A stretch of 40,373 nt of DNA from Saprolegnia diclina VS20 (GCF_000281045.1 NW_008246088.1:371685-412057); one strand, 5' to 3'; positions 19,201-30,499 are shown, counted from the first letter of the stretch. Notes: generated from the letters alone by a model not told the origin. Numbers and translations: made by a program.

Positions 19201-20430
19201 TACGGACAGCACGCCCGAAACCATCGAAGAGATGATTGGCATCTTCCAGGAGAACCACGAGGTGGTCCTCGGCGTCGGCACGTCGCTCCGTGAGAGCAAC
19301 GTGCCGCTCTTCTCGAAAGCGGACCTTGCCGTCGCGTTTGAGGGTAACCCGAAAACGCTCTTTGGCGACGAACTCCCCAAGGGACCGTTCTTGCCTGTGT
19401 TCTCGGACGCCGACATGGAGCTGAGTCAGATCTTGAACACGCTCACGTGCTGCTTTACCGTGCGGGACTTTGGCCTCTCGCGCGCGTCGCCGGTCGTGCT
19501 CATCGAGCTCCTTCGTCTCGGGCGACTGCTCTTGACCAACTTTACGCAGCTCGTGACGTACATCTTTGTCATGCAGCTCTTTGTCGCAACCGTCTTGGTG
19601 CTCGCGTACCTCGCGCCGTTCCCAGAAGTCGCGCAGCTCAGCGTCCTGTCCATACTATGGCTGCTCTGGCTGCTCGTGCCGACGCTCTCGCTGTGCATGC
19701 TCTCGTCGCCGCCGCACCGCGCGCTCATGTCGCGCACGCCGCCCAAGAACGAGCCGCTCGACTGGAGCGAAGTGCCCGTCTCGCGCATTTGCGTTTACTT
19801 TGCACTGCGCTACTTGCCGTCCTCGCTCTTTGTGCTCTGTCTCTTTCAGTGCTTCTTTGGCCTCTCGCTGCGCATGACGGCCCTGCTCCGCGGCGACCCG
19901 AGAGCTCTCGAGAGTGCGTGGTGGGACCATGCGTGGCGCGACGACGCCTTGTTCATCCACCCGCGGCCGCCGGCCATCAACGCGGCTTTGGACCGCGCGG
20001 AAGGCATGATGCTCTTTGGGGTTGGTGTGTTTGCGATCGTGACGAGCAGCGGGCACCTCTACCGCTCTGACAGCCTCGTTGCCGAGTCGCCGCTGCGCAA
20101 CCGGCCATGGCTGCTCGCATGCGTCGTGCTCTTGCTCTTGCAGGTATTAGCGTTGGAATGATACCTTTGTGGCGCCGAATTGTGATCGGTCTGTGGTAGA
20201 TGGCGATATCGGTGCTGCGCATGGGTCGCGTCGGCGTCGACGGTGTGAGCCTCGACGTCTTTCTGAGCCATGTCCCGTGGTACTGCTGGGTCGCGCTTGG
20301 CGTGTGGCCGCTGCTTGTCGTGTTGATGGACGAACTGGTGAAAGCTCACGACCACAAGCTCATCGTGCGCTACTACAAGTTTATGCGCATGCAGTTCGAC
20401 ACGCGTCTCGGGATGTGGAGTCCGCGCTAA
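16251..20430 (+). CDS. TMEM94: TMEM94-like P-type ATPase-related membrane protein (1313 aa)
   Basis: Exons 16251-17632, 17676-18089, 18134-18681, 18730-19089, 19137-20143 and 20200-20430 (3942 nt). The third donor is the least certain: GTCCCA at 18676 also keeps frame. Recognition rests on stretches typical of TMEM94: EYWDGKSICPLSSEKRR, EDQIFLGMVASGVQPR, VRFVYFSPRNM and AEKMGIETDWNCAISL. TM segments: about 86-106, 122-143, 312-332 and 341-365, then a C-terminal block of several more. An actuator-like GDVIALMSGDVVPGQVRLL is present. The phosphorylation loop is altered (LCCFDDDIL at about 476, not DKTGT), and the hinge reads GVGTSLRES where GDGxNDxxA is expected. Animal TMEM94 is reported as an ER magnesium transporter; a similar role here is inferred. 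The N-terminal EQQPLL fits an acidic dileucine sorting signal. The length is close to animal TMEM94. Confidence 0.88.
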
Positions 20431-20483
20431 GGACGAATCGTATACGAGTCGACAACACCCGAAGTGTCGATTTGCTTTGTCGT

Positions 20484-21779
20484 TTACGGTGTGTTAGGTG
20501 TAGGGTTATCCACGGGGTGGCTTGGTGTCGGTGTCCGACGCAATGCCGTGTCGAACGCGCGGTCCCAGGCGGCTTCGAACGATGTGACGTCGCGATGAAC
20601 GTGCTGGAGCAGCGCGGCTTGCTGGGCGTCGGCGGCCGCAACGGAGCTCACGTCGATACCAAACTGCTGCGCTTCAATGGGCAGGGGCACAAAAGCCACG
20701 TCGTCAAACGACTGCGAGCAGTACTTGAGCTCGCGAATACGGACGCGATTCGCATCGATGGCATCGACCGCGATGCTAGTACCTCATAGATGCTGCCCTC
20801 AGTGAGGATAAAGACGTGCGTACATGACGTAGCGGAAGCGCTGAAGCGGCGTGACCGGGTTGCGCGGGTCGTCGTGGACGTTTTGGCTCACGACCACGAC
20901 GCTGTCGGGCGACGTGTAGACGCGCCAGAGGCGGTTGTCGCGCCACGGAGCTCCGTGCCGATGGTACATGGACTGGGAGTAGACTATGTTCTTGGCTGCG
21001 AGCATCTCGACCAGCTACACGGGTGGATAGGGTTAGGGTGGGAGACAGGGCGTACCTCGGGGTCGAGGACACGCCGACCGGCGAGCGCGACGCTGCTGTC
21101 GCCGTCGCCGTCGCGGCCCATGAGGGTGTAGGCGCTGGCCGTGTGCGAGAGCGATGTGCGCAAGAGGTGTTGCCGTGCGGTGGCGTACTCGTGCGTGCCT
21201 GCGTCATTGACATCGAACAAGAAGTTGACGTTGGTGTCATGCGTCATTGGCGCGCCGCGCGGTAGCCCGTGCGCCTCTAACAGTGCTTCGGCGTTGAAGT
21301 AGAGGCGGTCAAGGAGCCACTCGCAGCTGAGCCGCCGGACGTTCAGGTCGATGGCAAGGCCGACGCGGGTGCTGGTAAAGGTACGGCTGTCGCGGACCGC
21401 GTAGCAGGCTGGCTACACGTTTGAGTCGAGTGGAAGTTGGTGAAGCGCAGTAGGCACGTACGTGGATGAAGTGCGGTTGATGCACCCACGTATGCAGTGT
21501 GCGGTACACGGTCTCGAGTCGCTCGGCGTGGACGCGCAGGTTGTGGTGGCAGCGCGATGCGTCGTTGGCGGAAGAGACAAGGGCCGATGCGACGTCGGCC
21601 CATGGCAGCAGCAGCGCGCTCTTATTCGCTTGCGGTCGTCGCCGATCGAGCTCGGCTTCCAACGTCGTCACGAGCGCGCGCAGCTCGGAGAGCTTGCCTT
21701 CGAGGCGCTCGCGGAACTCCCGCTGCTTGCGCCGGTTGTAGAGCCGCTTGGTGAGCCGCGCCGCGTCGTCGTCGGCCAT
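20484..21779 (-). CDS. Basic-zipper-like protein with START-like body, minus-strand paralog (385 aa)
   Basis: Exons 21779-21462, 21412-21056, 21014-20824 and 20775-20484 (1158 nt); introns 49, 41 and 48 nt. The N-terminus has a basic stretch (TKRLYNRRKQREFRERL) followed by a Leu/Ala heptad segment (LSELRALVTTLEAEL), as in bZIP-like DNA-binding proteins, although the canonical NxxAxxCR pattern is not met. The remainder resembles the START-like body common in large oomycete bZIP/M96-type families (CEWLLDRLYFNAEALLEAHG, IVYSQSMYHRHGAPW, WRVYTSPDSVVVVSQNVHDDPR). A nuclear, ligand-sensing regulator is a reasonable guess only. All three introns fall at the same places as in the plus-strand paralog at 22578-23832, with which it forms a divergent pair. 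Confidence 0.75.
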
Positions 21780-22577
21780 GCAGCGAGTATTACCGCGGCC
21801 AACGTAATATAGCTACTTGTCCTCAACCACATTGCGATGGGAGGTACGGTGTCCGTCGGCATAGACAGGCACGTCTCATAGCGCTGTTTGTAGGTGTAGC
21901 GTGCGATGAAACGATCTACTCAACAGCAGCTCGGACGACGCAACACGTGGCGCTACATCGCGCTGGCGTGGTCGCACCAAAGGACGCCGTAGCCAGACGC
22001 ACCGGTTTGCTGCCGACTCGCACAGCCGTCGTAGTGTTTGTGGGTGCCAACAAGTAATGGTATACTCGTTCCCACTGGGATGTGCGCAGCTGGAAAGCAG
22101 GCGTCGCGACATGCGAGGACGTCGGATGATGCGCGTCGATACCCACACCGGCTCCGCAAGATACCAATCGCATGTCGGGTACTGTCTTCCCGCAGGCAAC
22201 CTCGCTCTGTGGCTCGCACGCCGCCAACCTGATATCCCCCAGTGTGCAACTGCACGTGATCGACGTGCTTGCCAAACACGCCAGCAGATGGTCGCGCTCG
22301 GTCCTCGCTGACGCGAGCCATGGAGCGACCCGCGACCGTGGCCGCTCGGGTTGTATCTAGTCAACTAGAATTATAGTCAATTCGTCGTTGCACCGTAGTG
22401 TATTAGTCGTCGTCTCGTGACTTCTCGCATTGACGAGACACTGCAGACAATATCGTCTCTTCCTTGGCTCACTTTGCCCTTTCTCGCTCGAAAAAAAGGC
22501 AGCTGTTTTCGGCACCCTTGGTGGCATGTGCCACACGCTGATACTCACGACGAGGCATGCGGTGCGACGTCCTCGCC
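21780..22577. other. Shared upstream region of the divergent zipper-like paralogs
   Basis: About 0.8 kb between the two start codons. Several frames are open on the minus strand at about 21916-22364, but they overlap one another and none shows a domain, so no gene is called. Both promoters must lie here. No CCAAT or TATA arrangement like that of neighbouring genes is obvious. Confidence 0.45.
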
Positions 22578-23832
22578 ATGGAGGTCGACGCCAAGAAGCT
22601 CGAGAAGCGCGCCTACAACCGCATGAAGCAGCGCGCGTTCCGCAAGAAGATCGAGGACGAGCTCCAATCGCTGCACCGGACCATCTACGCCCTCGAGCTC
22701 GAGACGGCGACGCTGCGCCGCGCCGCGACGGGCCCGTTGCCGTGGGCCGACGTCGCCGCCGCGCTGAGCAAGTCGACCGAGGCGACGCTGCACACAAACC
22801 GCGCGCTGCGCAGCGACGTGGTGCGCGCGCGGGCGCTGGCACAGACCATGCACGGCTGGGTGCGTCGAGCGATCCCGGTACCTCTCCACACTACCAACTC
22901 ATCATCGTCTCATGGCCTTCGTCGACAGCATGTCCCGCGGGAACGGTACCTGAGCATGGCGCCAGCAACATTACCGGCGTCCTGGGAGGCGCGCCAGCTC
23001 GGCTTCAAGTGGATCACCGACCGCCTTTACCACCACGCCGAGCCCTTGCTCCACGAGCACGGTCTCTTCAAGAGCCAGCACGCAACGTTTGGCGAGATCG
23101 CCGTGCATACGACAGAGAATGGTACGCACGAGTACTACACCAAGTACCAGCGGCTCCTTCATGCGCCATTGGACGCCGTCTGCGCTGCGTTCACAGTCCT
23201 CTGCACGACTGGCGACGGGGACTTTGTACTCGCAGGACGGGACGCGCTCGACACGCATGTACGCTGCCTTGCTGCCCGAAATCGCGATGCCAATTTGCCT
23301 CTAGATCACGTCGCTCATGGACGAAGAGATCGTCTACTCCCAAGGCATATGCACTCGCGATGGCGCACCCTGGGTCGACAACAAGGTGTGGCGCACGTTC
23401 CGCACACCAACCGAGCTCGTCATCGTCGGTCAAAGCGTCCACAACGACCCGCGCCATGCGACTACGGCCATGGAGCGGTTCCGCTGCAACGTGTACGACG
23501 CTACTCCCTTCTGCGCTTCTCGTCTCATGGTGCCACCGCGGGGTAGGGTTGTCGTGAGCGCGGTGAATGCGACCACGACGCTCGTCCGGCAGCTCAACAT
23601 CAACACGCACGCCTACACGCGCGACGGGTTTGTGGCGCCGGACGTGGAGGCGCGGCAGTTCAACGTGCTCGTGCCACGGACCGCGAGCGACGAGGACCAG
23701 CTCACGCAGATCGCACAGCACATTCGCATCGTGCGCAACGCCATGTTTCGCGGTGGTATGAACGCGAGCCTCGACGCTGCCATTGCCGCCTCTTCTGTGC
23801 GTCCCCTCTCTAGTCACGAGCCGCCCTTATAA
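22578..23832 (+). CDS. Basic-zipper-like protein with START-like body, plus-strand paralog (367 aa)
   Basis: Exons 22578-22877, 22929-23258, 23305-23492 and 23547-23832 (1104 nt); introns 51, 46 and 54 nt. The first and third introns are multiples of three with no stop, and were placed by matching the minus-strand paralog, where the same positions hold unambiguous introns. Features: basic stretch EKRAYNRMKQRAFRKKI, a coiled coil (LQSLHRTIYALELETATL), the shared LPWADVAAAL, then the START-like body (WITDRLYHHAEPLLHEHG, IVYSQGICTRDGAPW, TELVIVGQSVHNDPR). The ATG at 22578 matches the paralog's N-terminus; an upstream in-frame ATG at 22557 would add seven residues. Possibly a transcription regulator; ligand and target are unknown. 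Confidence 0.75.
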
Positions 23833-23959
23833 TATCTATGGAGTAATATGTACTTGTCGTTGTTTGGTGTTATTGCTCTCGCCGCAAAGGCTGAACACTG
23901 ACTAGCTGGGAAAAGCCATTTTGCGATTGTGCAGAGTTAAAGCAGAGACACATCTTGCG

Positions 23960-25475
23960 ATGGCCAAGAAGACTGAGGAGACCAAGCTCATTGCGAACCT
24001 CCTCGACCGCATCGTCGGCAAGGCGCGGTACGCGTATCCCTTACTACTCGGACTTATGCTGGTTCTATCCTAGCGAGTGCGACGTCTGCGGCTATAGCTT
24101 TGGCTTTGCCCAGAAGCGCCACAAGTGCGACGCGTGCGACCTCGCTGCGTGCGCCAAGTGCCACGCGCTCACTAAAGCCAAGCTCAAGTGCGGCTATAGC
24201 GCGCGCGACGACGAGTGTACGTCGTGCTTGCACCCGCTGCCGCCGTCCCGATACGCCATCGTGTGGGAGATCCCACCTGCGCAGCGCGGCCTGTCGCTCA
24301 GCGCGGCCAAGGAGCTTTGCCCCGACGCGCTGATCAAGCGCGCGCCACCATCGCCAGCCGCGTGCAAGCGATGTGCCAGCGGCGGCGACGCACCGGCGCT
24401 CCAAGCCTCGAACGCCCGCGTCGCCCAGCTCGAAGGCCAGCTCGCGATCGCCAAGCGGCAGCTCGAGGTCCTCCAGCGCGAGACGCCCGCACGGCCCGTG
24501 AGCGACCTTGAGAAGGAGAACCGGCGCTTGAAGCGGCAACTCGAGCAAGCCGGCATGCAGGTCGCCGACAACATGTCGTACGCGGACGCCAAGGCGTCCA
24601 TGACGGCGATCTCGCGGCGCATGGCCGAGATCGGGTCGAGCGACGTGCAACACGCGGACAAGGCCGTCCAAGCCGCGCTGCAAGGCGAGTACTTTACGCT
24701 CGAGCAGGAGATGGAGAAGTGCTACGTGGCCATGATGGCGTCCGAAGAGTACGAAGCCGAGATCCGCGAGGCCGAGATCGCGTGGCATGCCAAGTACCTC
24801 GCGACGCACGAGGCCGCGCTGCGCTCGGTACGCCAAGGCATTCCCGTGCACGTGGCGAATCTCTCCAAGGACGCGCTCGTAGCGCTTTTGCAGGCGCAGA
24901 GCTCTCGACTTGATGCGCCTCACGTGGCGCGCCGCCTCAAGACGCTCAAGGTCCTCCACCTTTTGCGCGTCGAGCCACAAAAGATCCTCGTCGTCCACCC
25001 GTGCGAACTCGTCAAGCTGCCGTTCAACAAGCTCTGCCTCCTCGAGCGCCAAGCGCTCTACGCCGCCCTCTACGACATTGCGTCCGAGTGGCAAAAGCAG
25101 GACAAGAACAAGAACAAGAACTTTGGCGACAAGTTCAAGTGGTTCAAGAGTCTCCGCGACGGCCTCATGCGCGACGTGACCACCATTGAAGCCCACATTG
25201 GACCTGACCATGCCTGCGAGCTCAAGACACGCTGCCCTGGCCATCTCGAGCAAAAGGCCGCCGACGTATACGCGACGTCGTGGGGGTTTCCGAGCGACGC
25301 CGTCTTCCCGTCGGCCGCCGATGTTGTGCCGGTCGAGTCGCCGGCGGTCGTCGTGGCCAAGCCAGCGCTTCCGACGTCGCGCAAGGCCCCGGCGATGCCC
25401 CAGCGACCGACGCCAAAGGGCGGCGGTGTGCCCATGAGCCTCCTCGCTGCGCTCCAAGCTCGCAAGAAGGACTGA
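23960..25475 (+). CDS. FYVE-like zinc finger protein with coiled coil (489 aa)
   Basis: Exons 23960-24027 and 24074-25475 (46-nt intron, GTACGC...CTAG). A short first exon (MAKKTEETKLIANLL) leads into a Cys cluster CDVC-x12-CDAC-x4-CAKC ... CTSC at about residues 25-76, spaced like FYVE or FYVE-related zinc fingers. KRHKC replaces the usual R(R/K)HHCR, so PI3P binding is uncertain. A coiled coil follows at about 140-205 (NARVAQLEGQLAIAKRQLE, LEKENRRLKRQLEQ), then a helical region, and a Pro-rich tail (PTPKGGGVPMSLLAAL) that resembles WH2/formin-type low-complexity ends. It may be an endosomal or cytoskeletal adaptor. It lies on the same strand as, and 127 bp beyond, the zipper-like gene, with no sign of a shared transcript. 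Confidence 0.78.
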
Positions 25476-25754
25476 CAGTGAATGCGATCCCTAAAATAAG
25501 GTCAATTAAGAAATACGTTTTGAACATGTTTAAAACATATTTATGTGGACTTGTGGTTTGTATGCTCCAACGGTGGGAGAAACCTTTTTGCCCATCAATT
25601 CAAAGGGGCTTCTGAGAGGGACAAACCGATTGTGGGTCGGGACATTGGGACATTCGAAGGCGGCTGGGGTAAAATCTTGTGGCAAGCCACCTTTATCCGG
25701 AATTTAACCGGAAACGAATGGCCGGATTGCGACCCGCTGGCAGTCCCCACCCAG
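25476..25754. other. AT-rich spacer before the hydrolase gene
   Basis: 279 bp. The first 80 bp are markedly AT-rich (runs such as AAACATATTTA), likely the polyadenylation region of the upstream gene. The rest is presumed promoter. No gene is seen. Confidence 0.45.
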
Positions 25755-26732
25755 ATGCAGCAGGTCATTTCTCGAGTGTCGCTTCGCCGGGCCATGTCGA
25801 CCGCAACGCGCATTGTCCGCTTCCGGGACGAGCATGGCGCCGTGCGCTTGGGCCAGCAGGCCACGCCCAGCAGCGCCACGGCGCAGGTGCTCGCGGCGGA
25901 CAACGTCTTGGGGTCGCTCGCGCTGACGCCCGAGGTCGCGCAGGTGCGCCGGATCCTCGCGCCGGTCCAGCCAACCCAGATCATTGGCATCGGCCTCAAC
26001 TACCGCAACCACGCAAAGGAAACCAACATGCCAATCCCGAACCACCCCGTGGTCTTCTTCAAGAACGTCAACTCGGTGACCGACCCGGAGATGCCGATCG
26101 TGCTGCCGCGCATTGCGAGCGACCCGCTCGAAGTCGACTACGAGTGCGAGCTCGCGGTTGTGCTCAACGCCGACTGCCGCAACGTCTCGGTCGATGACGC
26201 GCTGCGCTACGTCGCGGGCTACACGGTGCGCTTCCCTGGATAGCGACGGCAGCGGCTGATGATGTATTGGTTTCTAGTGTGCCAACGATGTCTCGGCGCG
26301 TCGGTGGCAGGGCGTGCCCAAGGGCGGTGGTCAGTGGTGCCGCGCCAAGTCGTTCGACACGTTTTGCCCGCTCGGGCCGTGCTTGGTGCCGGCGGCGTCG
26401 ATCCCGGACCCGCAAAACCTGCGCATTGAAACCTACTTGAACGGGGCGTGCGTCCAGTCGTCGTCGACGCAAGACATGATCTTCTCTGTCGCGGAGCTCA
26501 TTAGCCAGCTGTCGCAGGACACGACGCTGCCCGCGGGCACGGTCATCCTCACGGGCACGCCCGAGGTACATACTTCGATCCCCGTCTTGTCCCGTTTATC
26601 ACGGCCGTTTTTTAGGGTGTGGGCTTCACGCGCAAGCCGCCACTCTACCTTAAGGCCGGCGACAAGGTCGAGATTCGCATCGAGCACATTGGGTCGCTCG
26701 TCAACCACGTCGTGGGCACCTCGGCGCTCTAA
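25755..26732 (+). CDS. Fumarylacetoacetate hydrolase-family enzyme, FAHD2-like, probably mitochondrial (291 aa)
   Basis: Exons 25755-26225, 26278-26565 and 26616-26732; introns 52 nt (GTGCGC donor) and 50 nt. The conserved core is present: [34 protein letters not shown] (acidic metal ligands), [15 protein letters not shown] across the first splice, [11 protein letters not shown] and ILTGTPEGVG across the second splice. The N-terminus [19 protein letters not shown] is basic, rich in Ser/Arg and without acid, a good mitochondrial presequence, and supports the ATG at 25755 over the Met at 25794. FAH-family members cleave or decarboxylate acylpyruvates and oxaloacetate with Mg2+. FDTFCPLGP and [10 protein letters not shown] point to the FAHD2 branch, whose substrate is uncertain. 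Confidence 0.92.
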
Positions 26733-27081
26733 AGAAATCGAATGCATCCATCGTGACGGCCTTTGCATTGCTTTCGCAGAGCTTTCGACAGTTGCAAGTC
26801 CTAGACAGGGCTACCGCATAGAACGCTAGGCACCTACATCGAGCACCTTGGAGGCCGATCCCGTCGCTTTGGCAGTGATAGGCACAGCCTTGGAATGGAC
26901 AACTGTAGCTCAATTCGATTAAGTGTTTGTAGTCTTCGTAGTTTCCATGCGCAGCTGCTGGGATGACCTCGATGCACACCCATCCGTTATTACGAGTCAA
27001 GTCGACAGAATTCGAGAGGTGTCTGTCCAAGTATATTTAGACTGCTAGTAGACTTTCTACCTCTTGAGTTTAAAAGCACCG
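26733..27081. other. Intergenic spacer
   Basis: 349 bp between the hydrolase and the unknown membrane gene, both on plus. No motif, repeat or credible frame is recognised. Confidence 0.45.
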
Positions 27082-29938
27082 ATGGATGCGAATGACACGG
27101 TTGTCTGTGGCGGTGTCTCGGTCCCGCGTCGCGTTTGCTTGGCGCCAACGACCGCGCTCTGGTCGTGCTGCGGTCTCGGAGGCTACCACCACATTGCGCC
27201 GGCCGCCTTGTGGCTCGTCTTTCTAAGTCTCACGGCGTGTGCGCAAAACCAATTCAACCTCTTCCACGACCTCGACAGCACCGCCGACGAGCTCCACGAT
27301 ATTCAGACCCAAGGTATACACTGTCTCGTCTTGCGTCGAATACAACCTGCCGTAGCGCTCGGCGTCGTCGTCGCGCGTCGGAAGCGCGTCATCTTTGGCA
27401 AGACGTACCGCGACCCGCGACGACTGCTCATGCTCGGGGCCATGTGGAGTGAGCTCTTTGGCTTTAGCTACATGCCCGGCCAGCTCATCATCTACCAGCT
27501 CACGCAGTCGGACGTGGCGGGTCTCGTGTCGGGTCCAGTCCAGTTTGGCTTCTTTGCTGTCTTTTCCAGCTTGCTCTACCTCCTCGAGGGACCGCTGGGC
27601 GCGCGATGGCTGCGCAAGTGCCACCTCAGTCGACCGAAACTCGGCGGCCCGATCCTCTACGACATGTTCTTCATGACGTTTGCGTACACACTCGTTAACG
27701 TGGTCGGCTGCACGAACGGTCTCGACTCGGTGGCATTAGGCAATCACTATACGTGCGCCAGTCCCGAGCGCTACTGGATCGTGTGCAGTCTTGGTCTCGG
27801 CATCTTTGGGTGCTTCTTCTGGGGTTAGGTTTCGAGATTTTACATCCATTGTTATGGGGTGGACTAGGAACGCTCAAGTACAAGAAACAGCTCGCAAGTG
27901 ACGTGTATGCCGTGAGCTTTCGCTTCCAAGCGTCGTTTGATGCGATGATGACGTGTACACGGACGAGTACGACCCTCTCTCATTCTACGATATTAGCATG
28001 ATATGTAGTCTGCGCCTTGACCGTCATTACCGTCGAGAAGGCGCTGCTCAGTCTCGACATGTGGCTCGTCGCAATGCTCTTTGCACTTTTGAATCTGGTT
28101 CATTTTGGCGCGCTGCTTCGCTACAACTACAAGTGCCAGCCGGTACGTCTCTTCCAACTTTGACCTTTTTGACGTCATATTCTGGTCATCTCTAGTGTTT
28201 GGGCGTCGGACTCGTGCCCAACAACTTGCGTGCACTGTCGTTCGCTACGTCGTGCTACACGACACTTGTGCTCCTTATGATTTCAATGCTGCAAATCTCT
28301 CGACATCATGCAGTGGCTGGTACATCCGAGTGGACTGTCTTCTTCGTCGCCATCGGGCTCTACCCGGTGTTTGCAGTCACCGTGTGGCGCTGGAACGGTC
28401 GCCGCGCAGTCCTCTTTCAAGTCCCAGACGTCAGTCTCCTCGAAGGACTACAACACGAGTGCGACCGCGTCCGCGCCGTCGCCTCCGTGCGCGTCACACT
28501 CGAGACCGCCGAGCGCGACACGACATTGCTGCAGTCGATACTACTGGCCTTGGACGCGAGCTTGGCGCGACCCGTCACACCCGAGACCGCGTTTGCGCCG
28601 GCGTATGCGTGCCAGGCCATGTGGTTTCTCTGGTACACGAATTTTGATCTAAGTGACCATGTTGCCGAGAACGAAGCCGAGCCGTTTGTTCCCTTTGGCT
28701 GCTGGGTACGGTCGCCCTCGATACGTTCTAGTTTGACGAGTTTGGCGGCGGTCCCGCCGCGGCGGCGGCTGAGTCTCTCGGGCAGCATGTCGTGGCGTCT
28801 CCAAACCAAATCAGGTAGCTTTGTGCGGCCTTCGCAGCAGCCGGCGTCGCTTGCGCATGCCATCCTTGTCGCCCCCGCACCGCTCGATACGTCCCGAAAA
28901 CCGCGCGGTATGCTCCGTGGCGCGTCCACAGACCAGTTGACGCTTATTCAGCTCGTGGAAAAGGCCACGGACCTCGCGTACGCCGTGTGCATGACCACCC
29001 GCATCGCCGACGACATTGCGATCCGCAATTGCTTTGAACATGCGGTCAAAAAGCTCGGGGAGCTCTGTCGAAGCTCGTGTCGCCGGAGCCGGCTCCTCGC
29101 AAGCAAAGTGCTGCAGGAAATGTACCAAGCTGGCGTCGTCCAGATCAGCCCAACCACGTTCTTTTACGTGGCCGCCAACCTCACCGTCGCATCGTCGTAC
29201 ACCAAGGCCGCGGCGGCTGCTCGCACGCTTGCCCGCTTTGCCAACGACCGCGACGATGCGTGGGTTGGTCGGCACGTAGCGGATGCGATCACGCTACGAC
29301 TTGTCGTCGATGCAATGCACTTGTACCGGCTGGACGGGGACTTTGTGACGAGTCTCCTCACGGTGCTTTTGCAGGGGTTTACGACCTTGGCGGCACTCGG
29401 CACGAAAGGCCCCAACGCCGCCATATACCTCGACCGGTCGCTCGTCGCAGCTCTTCTCGAGCTGCAGAGCCACCCGCTCTCGGCCCTCGCGGCAGCTCGT
29501 CTCGATGACGTTCTCGCCACGTTGCACGAGATCTGGGAAAAGCGCCCGAATCGGCTGCGGCGCATCGTCCGGCAACTGTCCAAGACGCGCATTCTCGTGG
29601 GTAGCATGGCGCGCCCGTCAGACGCGGCGTATACGCTCGTGACAACCACACAGCTCAAGCTCATCCACGACCGGCAGCGCACGCGACATAAGCTGGTGGC
29701 GACGATTCACAGCGTCCTGGCCGAAGGATTTGCTTCAAGTAAGCGTCGGAGCGACCTCTCGGACGCTATGCAAGCCACCATGGCGACGTTGTCGCCGCTG
29801 CTGAGCACGCGAAGCGACTTGCTCTCGTATGTGCACAGTCAGCTCACGACGCCCGAATACTGGTACCTCTGTGACCTCATCGGCCGGCCACGACCACGCA
29901 TCGCCACCGCTGCGACACGTTGCCGTGAAGACCGGTGA
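27082..29938 (+). CDS. Multi-TM protein with long helical C-terminus, unrecognised family, copy A (887 aa)
   Basis: Exons 27082-27313, 27356-27823, 27868-27954, 28009-28142 and 28196-29938 (2664 nt); introns 42, 44, 54 and 53 nt. Intron 1 is 42 nt without a stop and was placed from copy B, where the same site carries a stop-containing intron. The N-terminal third has roughly seven or eight hydrophobic segments (for example APAALWLVFLSLTACA, FGFFAVFSSLLYLLEG, IVCSLGLGIFGCFFW, TLVLLMISMLQI, FFVAIGLYPVFAVTVW). The last 480 residues are soluble, Leu/Ala-rich helices with repeat-like units (VRAVASVRVTLE, AYACQAMWFLW, LLASKVLQEMYQ) resembling an ARM/HEAT solenoid. No enzyme motif is seen. The layout suggests a membrane-tethered scaffold or receptor; this is inference. 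Copy B lies at 36085-38897 in inverted orientation. Confidence 0.75.
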
Positions 29939-30459
29939 CCGGACTTCACGGCGGTTTCAAATGACGTGGCATGACCGTTGGCGTGAAAAGGCTGCGCAAG
30001 GAGCTGTCGTCTCATTGATGCGGTCAAAACTTATGTGTGGCTTGCTCGACGCTTTGAGACCTCTGCTTTCGTTGCTGCATCGCACCTTCATGCTGGCGCC
30101 CATTTTAAAATCTTGTTGCAAGCGCAATTGTTATGAGCTTGCTTCAGCTCCTGTACGATGAAGGACCTCCACGCAAGCACGTCGTGACGTTTATCGCGTT
30201 CGGGTGCGACAGTGCGTCGACGTGGCACACGAGGTACCCCGGGAAGACCTCGTGTTGGCGATGGTAGTATCAAAGAGAACCAAGGAATGCCGACCCCACG
30301 ATGCACCTGCAGTATGAACGGAGCCCTTGGAGCGAGCCACAACACCTGCCGCAAGTCGGACAAATAGCACGTGTCGCCATGTGAAATCAGAGTGCTTGGG
30401 ACTTCTATCCATTTTTTGCAGTGAATATATACGCCAATGTATATGCTAGGATGATGATT
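29939..30459. other. 3' flank of copy A
   Basis: About 0.5 kb with no credible gene. Some frames are open on minus at about 30088-30498 but show no motif. GC declines towards 30460, where a hairpin and then a fold-back element begin. Confidence 0.4.
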
Positions 30460-30499
30460 AGTGGGTGACTCAGTTGCGTAACCAACTGAGCCACCCACT
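30460..30499. repeat. 17-bp inverted repeat with 6-nt loop
   Basis: AGTGGGTGACTCAGTTG (30460-30476) pairs with CAACTGAGCCACCCACT (30483-30499) with one mismatch. Read on minus, it contains TGGCTCAGTTGG, which fits a tRNA A-box, but no B-box follows at the expected distance. Confidence 0.75.

Noticed and set aside
21028-21042. Telomere-like AGGGTTAGGG repeat
   Set aside because: It lies inside a 41-nt intron of the minus-strand zipper-like gene and is only about two units long; chance G-rich intron sequence is enough.
21916-22364. Minus-strand frames between the two zipper-like genes
   Set aside because: Three frames are open at once with no domain or splice structure that links them to a gene.
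25693-25700. TTATCCGG upstream of the hydrolase gene, resembling the fold-back element ends
   Set aside because: Single short match without the second motif, inverted partner or TA flank.
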